From Blastocladiella emersonii ATCC 22665 (Eukaryota > Blastocladiomycota > Blastocladiomycetes > Blastocladiales > Blastocladiaceae), in NCBI GenBank assembly GCA_025594325.1, contig JANHCV010000014.1, positions 1,116,001 through 1,180,000 on the forward strand: a stretch of DNA of 64,000 nt, in the 5' to 3' direction. The translations under genes were made by a program, and so were the position numbers. Positions 21,997 to 33,102 of this stretch are shown piece by piece. Numbering within the stretch: the stretch's first letter is position 1; each line of letters starts with the position of its first letter. Under the pieces are notes generated by a model that saw nothing but the letters and a program-made list of their open reading frames with translations, was not told the origin of the DNA and ran no database searches.

Positions 21997-22622
21997 ATGA
22001 AGCGAATGAAACTCTTGCCTGGTCTGCTCGCCTTGTTGTGCCTCCTTCTCAGCGGCGTATTTGCTCAGAACGCGACCGGCGGCAGCGTCAGCTCTTTGAC
22101 CAGCAATGACTCTGCGCAGTGGCCGCGCGGCATGGCGCCTGGGCTCACCGACGTGTCTGCCCTTCTCGTGCCCAAGGGCGCCCTCAACCTCGGCACGACC
22201 GGCGAGGCCATGATCCTCGTGCAGGGCAACGAGTCGGCCGTGCTTGACTTTGGCATCCCGTGGGCCCTCAACTCGACCGCGGCCGCACTTCCGCGCACGG
22301 CCCGGTCCGAAAACAGCTCGACCGCCCCTCCGCCAACTTTCCGTCCGCTGAACTGGACGCTTGGTGCCGCTGGTTCAGGCGCGCGGCTTCTGCCGCACTC
22401 GTTCCCCGTCATTGGTTCAGCAGTACCCGATCACGTTCGCTTGCCGATAAGTCGCAGGACACTGAGAGCGGGCAGGACCTGCGCGGCCTCGGAAACGCCG
22501 TGTACCTGTTTGGCGGTATCTTCCTGTTTGCCCTCGTCGCAATCCTAGCGTGTATCTGTTGGATGTGTGGTTGTTGCCGGCGCAAAAAGATACCGAGTAA
22601 ACCCGCCGGATCCGTCGCCTGA
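21997..22622 (+). pseudogene. Kelch-like membrane protein paralog 2, internally deleted
   Basis: The 5' part encodes a signal peptide (LLPGLLALLCLLLSGVFAQ) and the family block ALLVPKGALNLGTTGEAMILVQGNES up to the segment ending LLPHSFPVIGSA, matching paralogs at 15293 and 50455. Near 22,440 the frame breaks. After the break another frame encodes only the juxtamembrane/TM part (GLGNAVYLFGGIFLFALVAI...CWMCGCCRR) and stops at 22622. The whole kelch-like middle (about 250 residues) is missing. A 35-nt GTACCC...CGCAG interval could be spliced to restore frame, giving a short signal peptide-stalk-TM protein, but it is shorter than the other introns here. A decayed deletion product is more likely. 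Confidence 0.72.
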
Positions 22623-22684
22623 TGCCGTTTGTGATGGGGAGGCGAGAATAGACAGAGCAGTCTCGTTTGTGTTCCAAACTGATG

Positions 22685-23037
22685 TATCCAGAACCTGCCC
22701 GCACCGGACGCTGGTCCTGCACGCCTTCAGTCGTTGTACAGTACCAGCAGAACGACATGTCCGCCATTGGCTTATCCATGCGCCTGGCACACTCTCAAGG
22801 TCCATCTGAGTTCTTACCGGTACATGCCATAGCCCCAAGGAGTAGAACTGTAAGTAACTTCGAGAAACGTGTGTGCTCGCGCTTCCCGCACCGCGTGCAG
22901 GTCGTGTCGCCCATTGCCACCCACGATGCGCACCTAGCCGCCGCGGCCGCAACACTCGACCACGAACGCCGTGAAGGAGGACTCGGAGTTTGCTAAGCTC
23001 GCCGAGACGGCGTTCAAGCCGACCGCGAGCCTGCGCA
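22685..23037 (+). pseudogene. ORC4 pseudogene fragment (exon 4, intron 4, start of exon 5)
   Basis: The segment resembles ORC4 at 20900-21300. The exon-4-like part encodes QYQQNDMSAIGLSMRL against GQQNAMAVIGMSTRL. An intron-like stretch ends in TAG at 22845, and then comes SNFEKRVCSRFPHRVQVVS against SNLEKRVRSRFSHRVQVVS. A frameshift near 22,966 switches to a frame reading NAVKEDSEFAKLAETAFKP, matching DAVTEDPAFTEIAETVFTL. Homology stops at about 23037. It follows the truncated kelch paralog in the same orientation. It is not a functional gene. Confidence 0.85.
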
Positions 23038-23267
23038 ATTTTACAATTAAATGACATCTAGTTTTACTTTCAGCCATTTTGACCAAAAGGGGAGAGTTGG
23101 AAGTAGCGTCCACGTTCAACAAGCAGGGGTTGCTGGCACAAGTAGGCGCCCGCGACGCGACGCGACGCGCCACAGCGTGACTAGCGCACAGAGCCCCCCG
23201 GGGAACCGCCGCGCGCCGATCTCTTCCCTGTTTCCGGCCTCACGCACCGCATAACCACCAGTCAACC

Positions 23268-26200
23268 ATGAATTCACTTGATGCATCGCGTTTCTATCAA
23301 TCACGGCGGCGATATGCGACCGCCGTCGCGGCAGCCGCTCTCTTCGCGCTCTTCCTCGTGGGAACGACCCCGTCGGCCAGCGCGTCGATCGCCCCATGCC
23401 GCACGGGCACTACTTCCGCTTCCACGTTGGCTTCGGCGAGCGGTTGGGCCGTCAATCTGCCGACGTGTCCGTCATGCCCCGCAGGAGCGGCGGTCACCCC
23501 TGAAGGATGTCAGTGCCAAGCCGGCTCAATCCTTCGCTCTGGCTCGTGTGCCTCGTGTGGAGCAAACCAGATGGCTGTGACCGCAACAAACGAGTGCATT
23601 GCTTGTCCTGCTGGATCGACCTACAACGTGACGTCGGCCGCGTGCACCTGTCCCGCCTCACAGTACCTCTGTAGGTACCGTTCACAGTTGCGCCTCCCTC
23701 GTAGCTGTGAGTTGAACTAACAACCTCCGAACAGCACTCTCGCTCTCATCTGCGAATGGATCTACTACGGCCGAATGCAGGCCATGCCCATCCAACAGCT
23801 ATCCCTCCGTGACCCAGCTTGCATGCGTCGCCTGCCCCGATCCTCTCATGACCGCTGCGCCCTCGACAAACGGGCATTCGTGCACCTGCCCTACGGGTTA
23901 CATTGCGAGCGACGGGGGCGATGCACCTGTTTGCATGCCCTCAACATTTGTCGCGTCCATGGAGTCGGCCTACGCCAACTTCAATCTGCTGCCCGTCAAC
24001 GTCACGACGAACGCCGGGGGCATTGTCGCGCAGTCGTCGGCATCGAGCTACCTCAAATCACAGTTCTTGCCAGCGCTCTACCAGTGCGCCACCACCCCAT
24101 CTACCTCGACGACCACGGCCACGATATCGCCTGCTGCATGCCAACGACTTGCAAACTTGTGCGCTCTCGTGTACGGCGACCCGCGTCACCCCATTTGTGC
24201 CGCGTACTCGGCCAATAGCGCGCCAACCGTGCCGAGTGCCATGTTGCCCGTGTCCGAGGACGATGCCATGACGCTCTCATCGTCGGCAAGCACTCTCAAC
24301 GTAACCGTAGTACGGTACTCGGCGACGACCGGACTCGTGGAGCAAGCCGAGGACTGGGCCTCCTGGATCCAACGGCTTTGCAGCCCTTCGACACTGCCCA
24401 ACTCTGTCTCGAGCACTCCAAGTTTGGGCGATTCCAACGTCACAATTCCCGCTCTTGGTCGCGGCACCTCGCTGACCTGTGTCATCGATCCGGCAGCGTG
24501 GCGCGACGCGACCTTCGAAGTTTACATTGCGGATGCTGCACCCCGGTGGTCGCCTATCCCCGTCATCGTGGCCCGGGGCCAGCGTGTCCGCCGATTCTTT
24601 GTCTACGACGACCGCGTGCTGGGCCGCTCCTCTGGGAACGGCGGTGTCCGCTGGCTCACTTCTGCGACGCTGACCACGGCCATGGCCGGATCCGACACCC
24701 AATATCCCATTCTCAAGCTGACACACGCCGAGTCGCTGACCCCGCTTGCCGTCTCGCCGCCAACGGCCACAGTCACGGTGCGCTTCATCATGTCGACGGC
24801 GCGGTTCTGGTCAGCCGTCGGTATCGTGGCACCCATCACAGCTTGCGTCATTGTTGCGACATGGCTTGCGGGGGCAACGGCACGCGCTCAGCGCAACCGG
24901 CGCCAAGATCTTGTGACGGACGCGTGGTCGCTGGTCCTCCTCGTCGACGCGCTCGCCGCAGTCGTGGCGCCCGTCGTTACTGCGGCAGCGCTGTGCGTGG
25001 CCATTTACGTTTATGTCTTTTACACGTTCCAGGCGACGCGGCGGTTCATGTGGCTGCCCGGATCGGCCGACGAGGGCGCGTTCTTCGGCGCGCTCGTGGC
25101 GGCCGCCGTCGTGCAGACCTTCCACGTCGCCGTCACCACGCTCCGACAGTGTCAAACGCGTGTCTACGTCGTCGACTGGGAGAAGCCACGGATCAGCGCC
25201 GACGGCATGAACGCGGGTGCTCTTGCGGTCCCAGGCACGGTAAGCGCTTGGCGAAGCGTTCACGTCGCCCGCAAGCTGGTCGAGGTCGCCACTTACCGCC
25301 GCATTCATCTCGGACTCACGGCCCTGGCGGTCGCCGTCCTCGTCCCTGCGGATCCCAACTGGTTTGTCGCCGTCGCGCAGCAGTCGCTCGCGTTTCTTGG
25401 GCTTGCCGCGGCGCAGTTCCTCGTGGTCACTCTCGCAATTGAGCGGTTTGCAAGCAACCCGCCCATGGACTTTGTCGACCTGCTGACCGTCGCCAACCTG
25501 TCGCTCATTCTGCTCGACGGCGACGACCCGCGCGGCTTCTACCTCCACGGCCGATCCGTGTTTCCCGAGGCCGACACGGACATGGCGTCGCTCGTGGGCA
25601 ACCTCAGGCGCGAGGCATCGGACGTCGTCGGCCGCCGCGGGCTGACGGCAGGCGGCGACGTTGTGTTCGAAGTGATTGCCTCACCGAGTCTACACCGTGC
25701 GATTGACGCCATCGAGCATGTCTCTGGGTCAGGCGATGATGCTGCTGAACCGCTTCTATCATCGACACGCGGTACCGTTGCTCCTCGCCGCCCGTCGTCG
25801 TGGGGTCAAGGTGGTGGTGGGGCGACCAAGTGGATTACGGCGCCGTTCACGGACCGGCTCGGGGTAGTGTCGACCGCACCCGTGTCGAGCCGCCGGCACA
25901 AGACGCTTAACGTATTCTTCACCCGTTTCCTCGACCAGGTACGTTACACCTTGATTCTCGTGACGCAAGCCGCCCGCTGACCTGGAGCACGAGTAGAACC
26001 TCAAGGAACAGCGGTACCGCGTCATCCAGCGGACGTGGTCCGACCGATGGCTCGGATCGTACCCGCAGACCGAGTCCAACGTCTCGCTCTTCTGCCGCGG
26101 TGCGTTCGGACGCGCCTCCCATCGCGAACCCCGCCTCACTCACTGGATGCGTGGGAACGCGTCTGTTTAGAGGATACCGCCGTCTTCCTAGAAACCATGT

Positions 26201-26433
26201 GGGCGGGCATGGAGCTGCGCGTCATGCTCCTCGTTCTGCTCACGTTCAACCTCGCGACCATGGCCGCGGCACCCTCATCCTCTTCGTCCAGCGCCGCGAC
26301 GACTGCGGGTTCCCGCATCGTGCCTGCCGTGGCCGCGTACCTGGTCCAGGCTGTTTTGAGATGGGCCCGCGGGCACTTTGGCCGGCGGGCGTTATCGCAC
26401 TTCACAGGCCTCGACCAGCGGCTCGTCGAGTGA
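23268..26433 (+). CDS. TMEM67: Meckelin (TMEM67) homolog, left-arm copy
   Basis: Four exons (23268-23670, 23735-25938, 25997-26099, 26171-26433) total 2973 nt, or 990 residues, close to human meckelin (about 995). Order: signal peptide; Cys-rich repeats (CPSCPAG, CQCQAGS, CASCGAN, CTCPTGY); the ACQRLANLCAL segment; a beta-rich region with RRFFVYD; then a multi-TM region with VDWEKPR and the highly diagnostic FYLHGRSVFPEADTDM followed by LRREASDV. It ends FTGLDQRLVE, like the meckelin C-terminus. Meckelin sits in the ciliary transition zone as part of the MKS module, so the organism should make flagella. The ATG at 23268 precedes a clear signal peptide. A near-identical copy lies in the right arm. 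Confidence 0.92.
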
Positions 26434-26648
26434 GAGTGGGCGAGCACGCGGAGACAGGGTGGGTGGTGGCGCAGCAGCGCTGGGAGATCACGTCACTTTG
26501 AGCGCGGGTGGCGCGAGGCGCGTCGCCCACGCGGCTTCGCCCTTCACTTCACAAGCTTCCTACTGACGGTCCTCTCTTCTCCCACGAATGAAACTCCATG
26601 CATTTGACACTGTAACTTGAATAAGACGTCCTCACACTGCAAACTATT

Positions 26649-27780
26649 ATGTGCCGCTGGATCTGCTTCAAGTCAAAGACGCCCGTCCTGCTCGCGGACC
26701 TCCTCACGCGTCCGCAGCACTCGATCATCAACCAGTCCTTTGACTGCCGCCTGCGCCTCGACGAGGTGCGCCCGCTCAACGGCGACGGCTTCGGCGTGGG
26801 CTGGTACGGCGGCTACGGCGACGCGGCCGCCGCGGGCAGCGAGGGCGAGGAGTCGTCGCACCCCGAACCGCCGTGTGTGTTCACGTCCACCCTCCCCGCA
26901 TGGAGCAACTTAAAGTGCGCTCTTTTCTCTTCAAAACTCGCTCGTTTCGTGCATAGCGCTGACATGTGCGTGTAGCCTGACGCGGATAAGCAACCACGTC
27001 CGCTCTGGCCTCGTCTTCTGCCACGTGCGCGCGGCCTCGGCCGGCTTCCAAATCTCGGAGACGAACTGCCACCCTTTTTCGTTTGGCAGCCTGTTGTTCC
27101 AGCACAACGGCTACATGGCCCACTTTGCCAAGATCAAACGCGCTTTGCAGGCGCGGATCCCCGACGACTTGTTCAACACGGTCCACGGGAACACGGACTC
27201 GGAGTGGGCGTTTGCGCTGTTCCTGTCGCTGCTGCGCGACCCGGCACGGGCGCGGTTCAGCCCGTACGAGCTCAAGGACGCGCTGCTCAAGACGATCGCC
27301 ACCATCAACGAGCTTTCGGTCGCCGCGGGCGTCGCCAGCACGCCGTCGCTGCTCAACTTTGCCGTGACCGACGGGCAGTCGATCCTGTGCACGCGCTACA
27401 CGAACACGTCGGCGCGCGAGGCCGCGTCGCTGTACTGGTCGAGCGGGTCCGAGTTTACGACTGACGCCGACGGCGACTACCACATGCGCAAGGCGGGCAA
27501 GCGCGAGGATATTGTCGTCATCTCGAGCGGTACGTTCATTGTTCCTCGACCGAGTCCCGCGGACTGCGCTGACTCGCTCTCCCACGCGCGAACAGAACCG
27601 CTCACCTTCAACCGCGCCGACTGGTGCAAGATTCCCGACAATACGCTACTCATGGTGACCCCGAAGACCAATGTCCTGCTCTTCCCGATTGAGGACGAAC
27701 ATTGGGACCCCACCGCCGAGCGCGCTCCCGAGGTGCCGTGGTGGACTGTCGCGGGTCGGATCCGGAGCGGGACGGAGTAG
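26649..27780 (+). CDS. DUG3: Class-II glutamine amidotransferase, DUG3-like, left-arm copy
   Basis: Three exons (26649-26914, 26976-27529, 27596-27780) total 1005 nt, or 334 residues. The protein starts MCRWICFKSK, so Cys2 is the N-terminal nucleophile of class-II (Ntn) amidotransferases. LADLLTRPQHSIINQSFDCR, NGDGFGVGWYG, VFCHVRAAS and the HGNTDSEWAFALFLS motif follow. This pattern fits yeast Dug3, which with Dug2 forms a cytosolic complex degrading glutathione and gamma-glutamyl peptides. Introns are 61 and 66 nt. The 3' end leaves about 1 kb of gene-poor sequence. The right arm holds a copy with identical predicted protein over the segments compared. Confidence 0.88.
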
Positions 27781-28868
27781 CTCACGAGATGATCAAGAAT
27801 ATATGAGCAGTGCCATTGGTCTGCTGGACCCGACTGGATCTGCTCGATCGAGGTGGGCTTGGCGGTGGCCGCTGGTGCGAGGGACTGCAGCTGCTGCATT
27901 TTCTGCTGCTGACTCTGCTGAAGCACGGCTTCGAGGAGGGCGTTGAAAGGTTTGAGAGCGAGGCGCGGGTCCAACGCAAGCGCCGAGTCGACAATGTCGC
28001 AGTCCGCGGGATGCGGGACCCATGACCGAGGCGAGGGCGACGCATCCGAGCTGATCCCGGTGTGTAGCAGCGAGGTCGGCGAGCGGCTTGGGACCCCGCC
28101 ACCGTGGCGATCATGGCGGCAATCGACCAAGACCGGCTATCGTCGCCGTCGCCACGCGCGAACGAGCCAGAGTCTGGCGCGAACCCGTGGAAGACGTAAG
28201 CCCTTTTCGAATTTGTTGTTCGTCGCCTAATTTTATGGATTGAAATAGGAGAATATAATCCTAACTAGGATTCCACTATGATGAATCCCGCGAGGGAGTG
28301 GCGGTGATGAACAAAGTCTCGCGACGCGTCTCGCATCTCCCACGTGCCTGGTCACGCAATTTCGCGACGCGTCTTTCCTCTGCTCCTATCTGTCTCCCGT
28401 GGTCGTTTACAAAGCGCGATTTCGCGAAATCTGTAAGAAAAAGACAAAAGAATGAAGACACAAATCCCAAAAGAATAAGTGAGCGCTCACTGCGTCAAGG
28501 TGGAAGGAGGGTTCGCGAGGGCGGAGGGGTACCAGCCAGAGCTCGGAGATAATGACAAGATATGAATTGGACCGATTGTAGTCGATCTGTCCCCAGGGGA
28601 TCCCTCAGCCGTGTCGCGTTTGCACACCCGTCCTTGCCGCTCCGCTCGCGCTCACGCGAGGGTTAGAAACAAACTCAGGCAAAGAGCACCCCTGACCCGC
28701 TGTCTAGAGATTCTCAGTCTATGCTAATATAAAGAATAACCTGGTCTTAGGGCTCAGCCTGGCCTGACCTGGCCCGTCCTGCGCGCCTGTGCGAGTGGGG
28801 GATCCTGGGTTTTCTTGCCGCTACGCCGCCGGATCCATGTCGGACGAGCCGCACACCTCAGGTCCAAA
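27781..28868. other. Gene-poor segment of left arm
   Basis: About 1.1 kb without a convincing gene. On the minus strand 27790-28130 encodes a coherent-looking stretch (LALKPFNALLEAVLQQSQQQKMQQLQSL) with no recognisable family, perhaps a gene remnant. AT-rich patches occur at 28215-28280 and 28425-28480, and a repeated CGCGACGCGTC-type motif at 28320-28375. No RNA gene was recognised. Confidence 0.4.
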
Positions 28869-29406
28869 CAGCTTGAGTTATCCATCTCATCGTTGGAGCG
28901 CAAGCACCGCAATGCGCTCGTCGTCGAACCCGGCGTGGCCATCGGCACGCTGTCGATCGGCAAGCCGGGTACCCAAATGTCGCTGTAGACGTTATGCTCC
29001 ACTGAGGTCACGCCCATGAGTATGACGCTCGGCGTGCTGATCCTCAACGGGCTGATCAATGCAAACAAGGGCATCATCTTCATCCCGCCCGTGGTCATGG
29101 TCCAGCACTGGAACCCCGACCTCAAGCTCGCGGAGGGCGTCGTCAAGGGCCAGATCAAGACGTCGCACCTCAGCAACTTGACGTGTCTCTCCCATCGTGC
29201 GGACCAATCCTTTGATAGAGCCGCCGTAGCTGTGCCTCGAGCTCGACGTCGACGTTGAAGTCGAGGTCATCAAGAAGCTGCTGCGCTGGCTGTACGAGGT
29301 GATGGTCACCGGCACCCTGCTTGCGGTCGAGGCCGATCAGGTCACGGCCCTGCCACACGACAACTGCCTGTACGTGTACACGAGGCGATGGGGCAACAGA
29401 TACTGA
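28869..29406 (+). pseudogene. RNA polymerase III largest subunit (RPC1) fragment, left-arm copy
   Basis: The translated segment reads RNALVVEPGVAIGTLSIGKP, then GTQMSL, a TAG stop near 28986, and a continuation PMSMTLGVLILNGLINANKG and VVKGQIKTSHLSNL. It aligns with the RPC1 block EPGTAVGA..QSIGEPGTQMTL...SMNVTLGV..IK.IINASK and VVKGRIEKT. A 55-nt intron-like interval (about 29179-29232, ending GCCGTAG) precedes a short acidic/hydrophobic continuation to a TGA at 29404-29406. The in-frame stop, the lost residues of the universally conserved block and the missing remainder mark it as a relic. Confidence 0.8.
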
Positions 29407-30873
29407 GGAGAGAGACACGTTGTAACAAGAACATATCGCTGTGACGGATTGGCGATTGTATACATCTGCAAAAACACTCTTAGTGCATCGCCGCGCCTCA
29501 TGGTGATCGAGCCGACGAACGACCGACGACAACGGCGAAGAGAAAATGCCCGAAGCGCCGCGTGGCCATGAAGATGGCGGCGTGGTGGCTTGGCCGGGTT
29601 TAGTACGACAAGATGTCGTCGCGCTGAACTGGCGGCACTCGTGGTGGAACTTGTCGAGCCTGCCACATGCCCAGCTTGCGGAACTCGGGGATCGAGGTAG
29701 AACAACACGCGCAGCGGGCAAGTACCTTGGAGTCGTTGCGGCCCGCGGCCACGGTCGGACCCGACTTGTACTGTACGACTCGGACTTGACGCCGCCGTGC
29801 ACGACGTGAAGAACCATGAGGACAGTTGGTCGGACGCATGGTTGTTGGTCAGCGAGTCGGACACGTGGGACATGGCCGCGGCCGTGGGCCAAGGACCACG
29901 GCCGAGGCGATCGTCCACACGTGCGGCTCGACCACGTTCCCGGTTACTTGCTTGGCTGCGATGAACGGGCACTGAATGAGGAGAGTTGAAATAATCTATA
30001 CAAACGGGAGCGCGTGGGCGCGTGTCAGCAATTCTGATCGTCGGCGACACGGCAGTCACGACGACGACGGCGCGCTTGCGCTCAGACCGCTCTCGCGACG
30101 CATCCTTATTGAGCCCGCCGAGCCGATTGAGTCGATTGGCCGCCTCAGCATGCCGAGCGTGAGCGAGAGCAAGAGGGCGACGGCGACGGAATCCCCAAGC
30201 AATGGAACATCGGGTGCTCGATCCAGGAGGCCGCTCGGTCCGCTACCGGCACACACGCCGTGCGCGCGTGCGCGCCGCAATCCAACACACGCGACGAGGA
30301 AACTTACATAACCGCTCAGCCAACCACTGCTATCGTAGCCTCGTATCCCTTCATCGAGGCCGCATCGAGAGCGTGTCGAGAGTGCGACGAGAGTTTCGAG
30401 AGCGTGTCGAGCGAGAGCAGCGCGTTGGGTCTCGGTCGAAGGGCGGTAGGCACGCGGTGGCGAGCGTGTTCGGTTTTCAGGTATGGCTCTGCATAGATTT
30501 GATGCTGTCGAGAAAAGAACTGCATTGCATAGAGTGGGGGTGTTGCGGTGCAGTGTGCGTGGACAGCGGTGCCGGGTGCTCGGGGAGTGAGGGCGGGGGC
30601 GGGAGCGGCCTCGAGCGGGAGGCTGTCCGCACACAGTACGCGCCTCGAAGCGCGTCGCGTTTCAGCCGCACGTGGCGCCGGAAGGGGGTCGCGCTGGGGT
30701 CGCGCGCCGGCGCGTCTCGGCCTCGACTTGTCCTTCCTCCCTCCCCTGCTGGTGCTCTCAATCGGTCCTGTCAAGTTCTGCGACTTGCCGCAATTCATGT
30801 ATCACGGCCGGACTGGTCCGACTTGACCTTCGGCGACCCCCAATGAAATGACCGGCGGCCGCGGCCGCGCCCG
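29407..30873. other. Degenerate, unassigned segment of left arm
   Basis: About 1.5 kb. Minus-strand frames at 29560-29990 read like remnants of a gene (VTGNVVEPHVWTIASAVV; SIPEFRKLGMWQARQV) broken by stops, with no family recognised. A plus-strand frame at 30060-30310 encodes a Ser/Arg/Pro-rich stretch. Short imperfect repeats of CGAGAGCGTGTCGAGA lie at 30360-30425. I cannot support an intact gene here. Confidence 0.4.
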
Positions 30874-32883
30874 CCTTCCCGTCGCTCGCTCGTCCCCTGC
30901 CTCTCTTGTGTTGCCCGGACGAACTCAACTGTGATAATGCGGGCCAAAACCTGATCTCGAGCCCCGACCGCATCGGCACTGTGGCGGGAGCCGCCGTGCA
31001 CATCCCCTTCACCGCGGTCGTCGCCTACACGTGCCATACCACTTCGTCGTACCGCACTCCTTTGAGCTTCGCGACGTTTGTTCCGCGCGCAAAACTCGCC
31101 GCTGCGTACCTCGCCGATGCCAACGCAACGGTCCTTGCCAGCGGGCAGCGCGACAACCAGGTCCTCCCATTCGACACGCTTTAGTACAACTTTGGTCCGT
31201 CTTTGCTCCTGCCGCTGCCGAGATTTCCCACCAACCTCTCTCACCTCTCTCTTAGACCCGAGAACATGGACCACCGTCCCAGCGACTTTGCCCGGCCCGT
31301 TGGACCGCTACTCGCACGGCCTCGTCGCCTTCAACTCGACAATATACCTGTACGGCGGGATCGGCAACCAGGGTGCGACCACGGACCTGTGGCAACTCTC
31401 GTCGGGTTCGGATTCCGGTTCGCTGCAGTGGTCGCGCATCACGCCGCGGCCGGGACCTTCCGGCACCGTGGCCGTGACGCCGCCGCCCCTGTACTGGCCG
31501 ACGGTGGTCGCGGCCGACGATCTCGGCAAGATCATTGTCATTGGCGGGCTCACGCTGCAGTCGGGCTACTACTCTTACTCGCGGCTCATGTTCGAGTTTG
31601 ACACGCGTATGGCCTTTCGTCCTTCCAATGCTCTGTTTAATGATGCCGTACCCTCACACAATAAGCACGCTCGTGTGGTCTCAGCGCAACAGCAGCTCGC
31701 AACCGACCATCTCGACGTCGGCCGCGGTCGCCGCCTCGGCTGTCTCGCGGCCCGCGTCACGGATCATCCACGGCTTCACTGAGTACGCCGTGCAGAGCTA
31801 CCATGTCCCGACCGACACGTGGTTCTTTGATCCCATCGACAGCCTGACCTCGCCCCTCGACTCGGCCACCGTCATCGACCCGCGCCTGTACCGGTCCGCG
31901 ATGCTGTTTGGCAACAACTGCGCGGTGCTCTTCGGCGGGCAGATCAAGTCCGTGACGCCGTCCTCGACGGTCCGCACGTGCTACACGGACGTGCTGCACA
32001 TCGTAGACCTTGACTGCTGGGCCATGGTCCACGCGACGTCGCTACCCGGACGGCACCGCATGGGCCACGCCGCGGTACGGCGCGGCGACGTCGAGCTGGT
32101 GATCGCCGGCGGGTTCAACGGCGTGTCGCAGTCGGACGTGGCTCGCGCGCGCATCGCACTGCCGGCGGCCAACGCGACAGCACGGGCGGCGCGCTGCGCC
32201 CGGACGTGGTGCGCGCGGTCTAACGACTGCGCCGACTGCGGGGCCAAGCCCGGGTGCGGGTGGTGCGGCGACGCGTGCGTGTACGGGTGCTCGGCCGTCA
32301 CCTCGATAGCGTCGTGCCCAGCGCGCGTCCCGCTGACGCTCGGCGCGCCCAAGACGGGCCGGACCGCGGGTCTGGCGGTCATCGAGTTCGACGCCTTCAT
32401 CAACGCGCCCGACAACGTCCTGTTCATCCGGTACGACAGCGACGACGTGGGCAGCGGCGACCCGCCGTTCACGGGCACCATGCGTAACTTGTCGCTCAAC
32501 GCCACGTTCATCACGCAGTCGACGGCGACCGTGTCCCCAAGCACCCACCGACGCGCGCCGGTTCGGCGGGTGGCACGTCTTCCGACTCCAGTACTCGCTG
32601 CTAGTGTCGGCCGAGGGCTTCTCGTACTGCAACCCGATCGATTGCACTCACGCGGACGCGCAGACGGTGCCATAGAGTAGCGTCTCTCTACAATACGTCT
32701 CTCACGAGGTATTGCGTAGCTCCTCGGCGTCGGGATCATCTGCCTCATGGTGTCGGGCACGCTGGCGATGCGTCGTCTCGCGCGGCGACACCCGGCAAAC
32801 GCCAACGTCGGCGCGCTGCCCAAGTTCCGGCCGTCCATCGACCAAGTCGACGCCAAGGTGCTGACCGACTGCGCCGTGCCGTG
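30874..32883 (+). pseudogene. Attractin-like kelch/PSI membrane protein gene with shared lesions, left-arm copy
   Basis: The segment encodes CCPDELNCDNAGQNLISS, then kelch motifs (RYSHGLVAFNSTIYLYGG; IIVIGGLT; SAMLFGNNCAVLFGGQ; GHAAVRRGDVELVIAGG), a PSI-like Cys cluster (NDCADCGAKPGCGWCGDACV), and after an intron ending at about 32717 a TM helix (LLGVGIICLMVSGTLAM) and short tail, stopping at 32881-32883. Lesions: an in-frame TAG at about 31182, directly before YNF and the next intron; a frame mismatch at the kelch exon junction near 31605-31670; and a frame change near 32530-32560. No start codon or signal peptide was found upstream, so the 5' end is missing or in an unseen exon. The right-arm copy shares these lesions. 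Confidence 0.75.
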
Positions 32884-33102
32884 ACGATCGCGGAGGCGCC
32901 CAAGCCGGTGGCCACGTCCGCGAGCAGCGCGATGTCGTAGACGCGGTCGCTGCTCTAGAGCGAGATCAAGACGTTGGTGTCGCCTTCACTCGCGGACTGC
33001 GGCGGCTCGACCTGACCTCGCTATGACCAGCAGCTCTACTGTTTGTAAAGAGTGAATATATAGCCACCATTTCACACACCACGAACACCAGGCCGATGTC
33101 GG

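Larger units (their letters stand above)
23858..32961 (+). repeat. Left arm of giant inverted repeat
   Basis: This segment is the reverse complement of about 54888-64000. Positions pair with a sum of 87855-87858, so only a few indels occur. Identity is very high from 23858 to about 32633: long predicted proteins differ by a handful of residues and the DUG3 copies are identical. From 32634 to 32961 the match drops to an estimated 75-85% before ending just after GCTCTAGAGC. The left limit is unknown because the partner reaches the window end at 64000, which pairs with 23858. Confidence 0.95.

Noticed and set aside
24378-25442. 354-residue frame overlapping meckelin in another frame
   Set aside because: It is rich in His/Arg/Cys with no motif. 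The meckelin frame holds all conserved blocks.
23858-32961. Premature stops as repeat-induced point mutation
   Set aside because: The duplicated arms are nearly identical and remain GC-rich. Heavy C-to-T decay expected from RIP is absent.
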